From WHSM01 sp050701635 (lineage in GTDB: Bacteria > Actinomycetota > Actinomycetes > Mycobacteriales > Micromonosporaceae), in assembly GCA_050701635.1 (NCBI GenBank), contig JBOGDF010000126.1, positions 1-13,950 on the forward strand: a stretch of DNA of 13,950 nucleotides. Reading direction: 5' to 3'. Both the position numbers and the translations under genes were made by a program. The notes under the pieces are model-generated. The model searched no databases. It was not told where the DNA came from and was given only the letters and a program-made list of their open reading frames with translations. Of the stretch, positions 12,074-13,950 are shown in pieces. Numbering within the stretch: position 1 is the first letter of the stretch; each line of letters begins with the position of its first letter.

Positions 12074-13090
12074 TCAGCCGTGCGCCGCGCGGAGAAAACC
12101 GATCCTCGCGTACGCGCCGGAAAGCGTCTTCGCCGCCACCGCCCGGGCCTTCTCCGCGCCGGCGAACAGGACCTTGTCCAGCTCGTCGGGGCTGTCGAGG
12201 TACTCCTGGGTCTTTCGTTGGATCGGGACGACGAACTCGGCCAGCACCTCGCCCAGGTCCTTCTTGAGGTCGCCGTACCCCTTGCCGGCGTACGCCTGCT
12301 CGAGCTCAGCGATGCTGCGGCCGTCCAGGGCGGAGTAGATCGTGAGCAGGTTGGCGATGCCGGGCTTGTTCTCGGCGTCGTACACGATCTCGCGGCCGGT
12401 GTCGGTGACCGCGGAGCGGATCTTCTTCGCCGCCCGCTTCGGGTCTTCCAGCAGGTCGACCACACCGTTCGGGCTGGAGTTGGACTTGCTCATCTTCGCC
12501 GTCGGGTCCTGCAGGTCGGTGATCTTCGCGGTGTCCTTCACGATGTGCGGCGCCGGCACCGTGAAGGTCTTGCCGAAGCTGGTGTTGAACCGCTGCGCCA
12601 GGTCCCGGGTCAGCTCAAGGTGCTGCCGCTGGTCCTCCCCCACCGGTACGGCGTCCGCCTGGTACAACAGGATGTCCGCCGCCTGCAGGATCGGGTACGT
12701 GAACAGCCCGACGCTTGCCCGATCCGTGCCCTGCTTGGACGACTTGTCCTTGAACTGCGTCATCCGGCTGGCCTCACCGAAGCCGGTGATGCAGCTGAGC
12801 AGCCACGCCAGCTGCGGGTGCTCCGGCACGTGGCTCTGCACGAACAGCGTGCTCCGCTCCGGGTCGATGCCGAGCGCCAGCAGCTGCGCCGCCGACACCT
12901 GGGTACGCCGCCGCAGCAGCTCCGGATCGTGTCCCGCGGTGATCGCGTGCAGGTCCACCACGCAGTAGAACGCGTCGTGGCTCTGCTGCAACGCGACCCA
13001 GTGCCGCAGCGCCCCCAGGTAGTTGCCGAGGTGGAACGAGTCGGCGGTGGGCTGGATGCCGGAGAGTACGCGTGGACGCCCGTCGGTCAT
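12074..13090 (-). CDS. trpS: Tryptophanyl-tRNA synthetase
   Basis: This 338-residue class I aminoacyl-tRNA synthetase charges tRNA-Trp with tryptophan. The N-terminal Rossmann fold opens with RVLSGIQPTADSFHLGNYLG, whose HLGN is the HIGH motif (about residues 20-23). Further conserved blocks are FVQSHVPEHPQLAWLLSCIT and YPILQAADILLY (substrate pocket). The KMSKS loop appears as KMSKSNSSPNG. The C-terminal helical domain is complete. I chose ATG 13090 (MTDGRPRVLSG), which matches the usual start. In-frame starts at 13099 and 13129 would add non-conserved glycine/proline-rich residues. No strong Shine-Dalgarno precedes it. A CAGAAT hexamer 7 nt upstream of the ATG could be a -10 for a leaderless message. 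No T-box or attenuator-like fold with Trp codons was seen upstream. Confidence 0.96.
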   Translation of the reverse strand: MTDGRPRVLSGIQPTADSFHLGNYLGALRHWVALQQSHDAFYCVVDLHAITAGHDPELLRRRTQVSAAQLLALGIDPERSTLFVQSHVPEHPQLAWLLSCITGFGEASRMTQFKDKSSKQGTDRASVGLFTYPILQAADILLYQADAVPVGEDQRQHLELTRDLAQRFNTSFGKTFTVPAPHIVKDTAKITDLQDPTAKMSKSNSSPNGVVDLLEDPKRAAKKIRSAVTDTGREIVYDAENKPGIANLLTIYSALDGRSIAELEQAYAGKGYGDLKKDLGEVLAEFVVPIQRKTQEYLDSPDELDKVLFAGAEKARAVAAKTLSGAYARIGFLRAAHG

Positions 13091-13225
13091 GCCACGCATT
13101 CTGACAGGCGCCCCACCCGGCCCCCGCACGCGGAGTCCGTAATTTCCACCCGTGGCCGCACCCTCGCGCGCCCGGCCGACCGCGGCGGCTCCAGCGCCTG
13201 GCCGTCCCGCCCGGCCGCAGCCGCG

Positions 13226-13240
13226 CGGTGAATTTCACCG
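13226..13240. promoter_or_regulatory. Perfect 15-bp palindrome upstream of trpS
   Basis: CGGTGAA-T-TTCACCG lies in the 176-bp gap (13091-13266) between the HNH gene and trpS, about 135 bp before the trpS start and 26 bp after the HNH stop. A one-base centre suits a dimeric DNA-binding protein better than a terminator hairpin, although CGGTG-N5-CACCG could fold. An overlapping ATTTC-ACC-GAAAT repeat (13232-13244) adds to the symmetry. The rest of the gap shows no gene. Confidence 0.4.
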
Positions 13241-13266
13241 AAATCGAGCCCGCCTTTCGCAACATC

Positions 13267-13950
13267 CTATTGTCGCTGCGGGTAGCGGTAATGGTTGCGG
13301 ATTGGTTGTCGTGCCGGATCAACATATGCCGGCGGTACGAATTCCGGCCGCCTATCCCCAGCCATCCGCACGATCCAGTGCCCTCTGTGGATAACCCGAT
13401 GATGATATCCACAAAGTAATACCCCGTTATCCACATCCGTGGCGCCGCCGTCTACCCAGTGCACAACATGATGTGCTTCCGTCCACTGCGGTGGCCGGTC
13501 ACACCCCGGGAACGCACACCCGCCATCGCGCAGGATCAACGCCCGCCGCTGCCCCGCGGCAAACAGCCGCTCCGCCCGCCCCAACGCCAACGGCACCCCT
13601 TGTGGGTCGAGCACCGCGCGTGTGACCGTCGCGTCGCACCCGATCCGCCGCACCGCCCGCGGTGAGAGCCGCTCCCCGTTATCCAGGCGCCCGACACCGA
13701 GACCGGCACCACGCAACCCGGCACCGCTACCAACATTCACACCGCCACCAGCGACGCCGGCACCTGTGCCGGCACGGAGGCTCTCACCGCTGAGGGTGAT
13801 CACCAGCTGCGGCAACTCACCCCGCTGCACCGGCAGGCCACCCGAAGCCAGAGCGCGTCGGCACACCTCCACCAACGCATCCGCGTGACGGGCACCCGCG
13901 CTGCGCGTGTCGGGAGCATCGGCGTCGGTCGGGCGAGGTTTGGCGAGCGG
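13267..13950 (-). CDS. DUF222/HNH endonuclease-like protein, N-terminus outside the window
   Basis: The frame is open from the right edge of the window to TAG 13269-13267, giving the last 227 residues. The C-terminal HNH nuclease domain is clear: CAFPGCDRPPQWTEAHHVVH, then GGATDVDNGVLLCGYHHRVI. Both hold metal-binding cysteines and catalytic histidines. The block before it (LSPAAVRR-like LSPRAVRRIGCDATVTRAVL, then LGRAERLFAAGQRRAL) is typical of the DUF222-HNH (13E12-type) family common in actinobacteria, whose members are often multi-copy and sit near mobile DNA. A stretch of glycine, alanine and valine (around 13680-13800) forms a low-complexity insert before this block. Codons near the HNH motif are AT-richer than elsewhere, including a TTA leucine codon (13419-13417). 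The biological role of the family is uncertain. Confidence 0.9.
   Translation of the reverse strand, partial: PLAKPRPTDADAPDTRSAGARHADALVEVCRRALASGGLPVQRGELPQLVITLSGESLRAGTGAGVAGGGVNVGSGAGLRGAGLGVGRLDNGERLSPRAVRRIGCDATVTRAVLDPQGVPLALGRAERLFAAGQRRALILRDGGCAFPGCDRPPQWTEAHHVVHWVDGGATDVDNGVLLCGYHHRVIHRGHWIVRMAGDRRPEFVPPAYVDPARQPIRNHYRYPQRQ

Noticed and set aside
13091..13129. Longer trpS start at 13129 or 13099
   Set aside because: Added residues are Gly/Pro/Arg-rich and unlike the usual TrpS start. MTDGRPRVLSG from 13090 fits the family.
13091..13266. T-box or Trp-attenuator leader before trpS
   Set aside because: No short ORF with Trp codons, no specifier-loop or T-box core sequence, and no terminator with a T-tract could be seen.
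13386..13435. Replication origin suggested by DnaA-box-like 9-mers
   Set aside because: The boxes lie inside conserved HNH codons. There are only three, no dnaA/dnaN/gyrase genes nearby, and no further boxes or AT-rich unwinding region around them.

Overview
The window reads as a stretch of chromosome from a high-GC actinobacterium, most likely Micromonosporaceae or a close relative. Codon third positions are overwhelmingly G or C, GTG starts are frequent, genes are packed with 4-nt ATGA/GTGA stop-start overlaps, several promoters look leaderless, and a DUF222/HNH (13E12-type) protein and an SCO4848-like membrane protein are present. These two families are typical of actinomycetes. The genus is inferred, not shown.

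Layout. Minus strand 1-634: an ECF-type sigma factor, with the start of a translationally coupled partner gene running off the left edge. Minus strand 727-7761: one nucleoside uptake and salvage operon, in transcription order bmp-type nucleoside-binding lipoprotein, double ATPase, permease 1, permease 2, cytidine deaminase (cdd), thymidine phosphorylase (deoA). The lipoprotein gene is separated from the ATPase gene by a perfect 15-bp stem-loop. The ATPase gene appears to start at CTG. cdd and deoA are joined by an 18-bp tandem duplication that creates a 10-codon relay ORF. Together these genes would import nucleosides, deaminate cytidine/deoxycytidine to uridine/deoxyuridine, and split pyrimidine deoxynucleosides to base plus deoxyribose-1-phosphate.

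Minus strand 7944-8598: two small membrane proteins. The SCO4848-like one ends in a repeated VPPESS tail encoded by three perfect 18-bp repeats. Divergent from it, on the plus strand, is a 35-codon single-helix microprotein ORF that ends directly at a 48-bp inverted repeat (8803-8850) nested in a larger imperfect palindrome.

8903-10651: a YhgE/SNG1-like membrane protein (minus) and a divergent TetR-family regulator (plus). They share a compact intergenic region with back-to-back -35 boxes and one palindrome per promoter. The TetR mRNA is predicted to be leaderless. The TetR gene overlaps convergently with yihY.

Minus strand 10620-13090: a close-packed trpS - 2'-5' RNA ligase/phosphodiesterase-like - YihY/BrkB membrane protein set. 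The right edge (13267-13950, minus) is the C-terminal part of a DUF222/HNH endonuclease-like protein with locally AT-richer codons, including a TTA leucine codon.

No rRNA, tRNA, CRISPR array, intact insertion sequence or prophage gene was seen. No gene-free stretch exceeds about 180 bp. Most of the window is ordinary core metabolism. The points most worth a second look are the CTG start, the cdd-deoA relay, the microprotein with its inverted repeat, and the TetR intergenic region.
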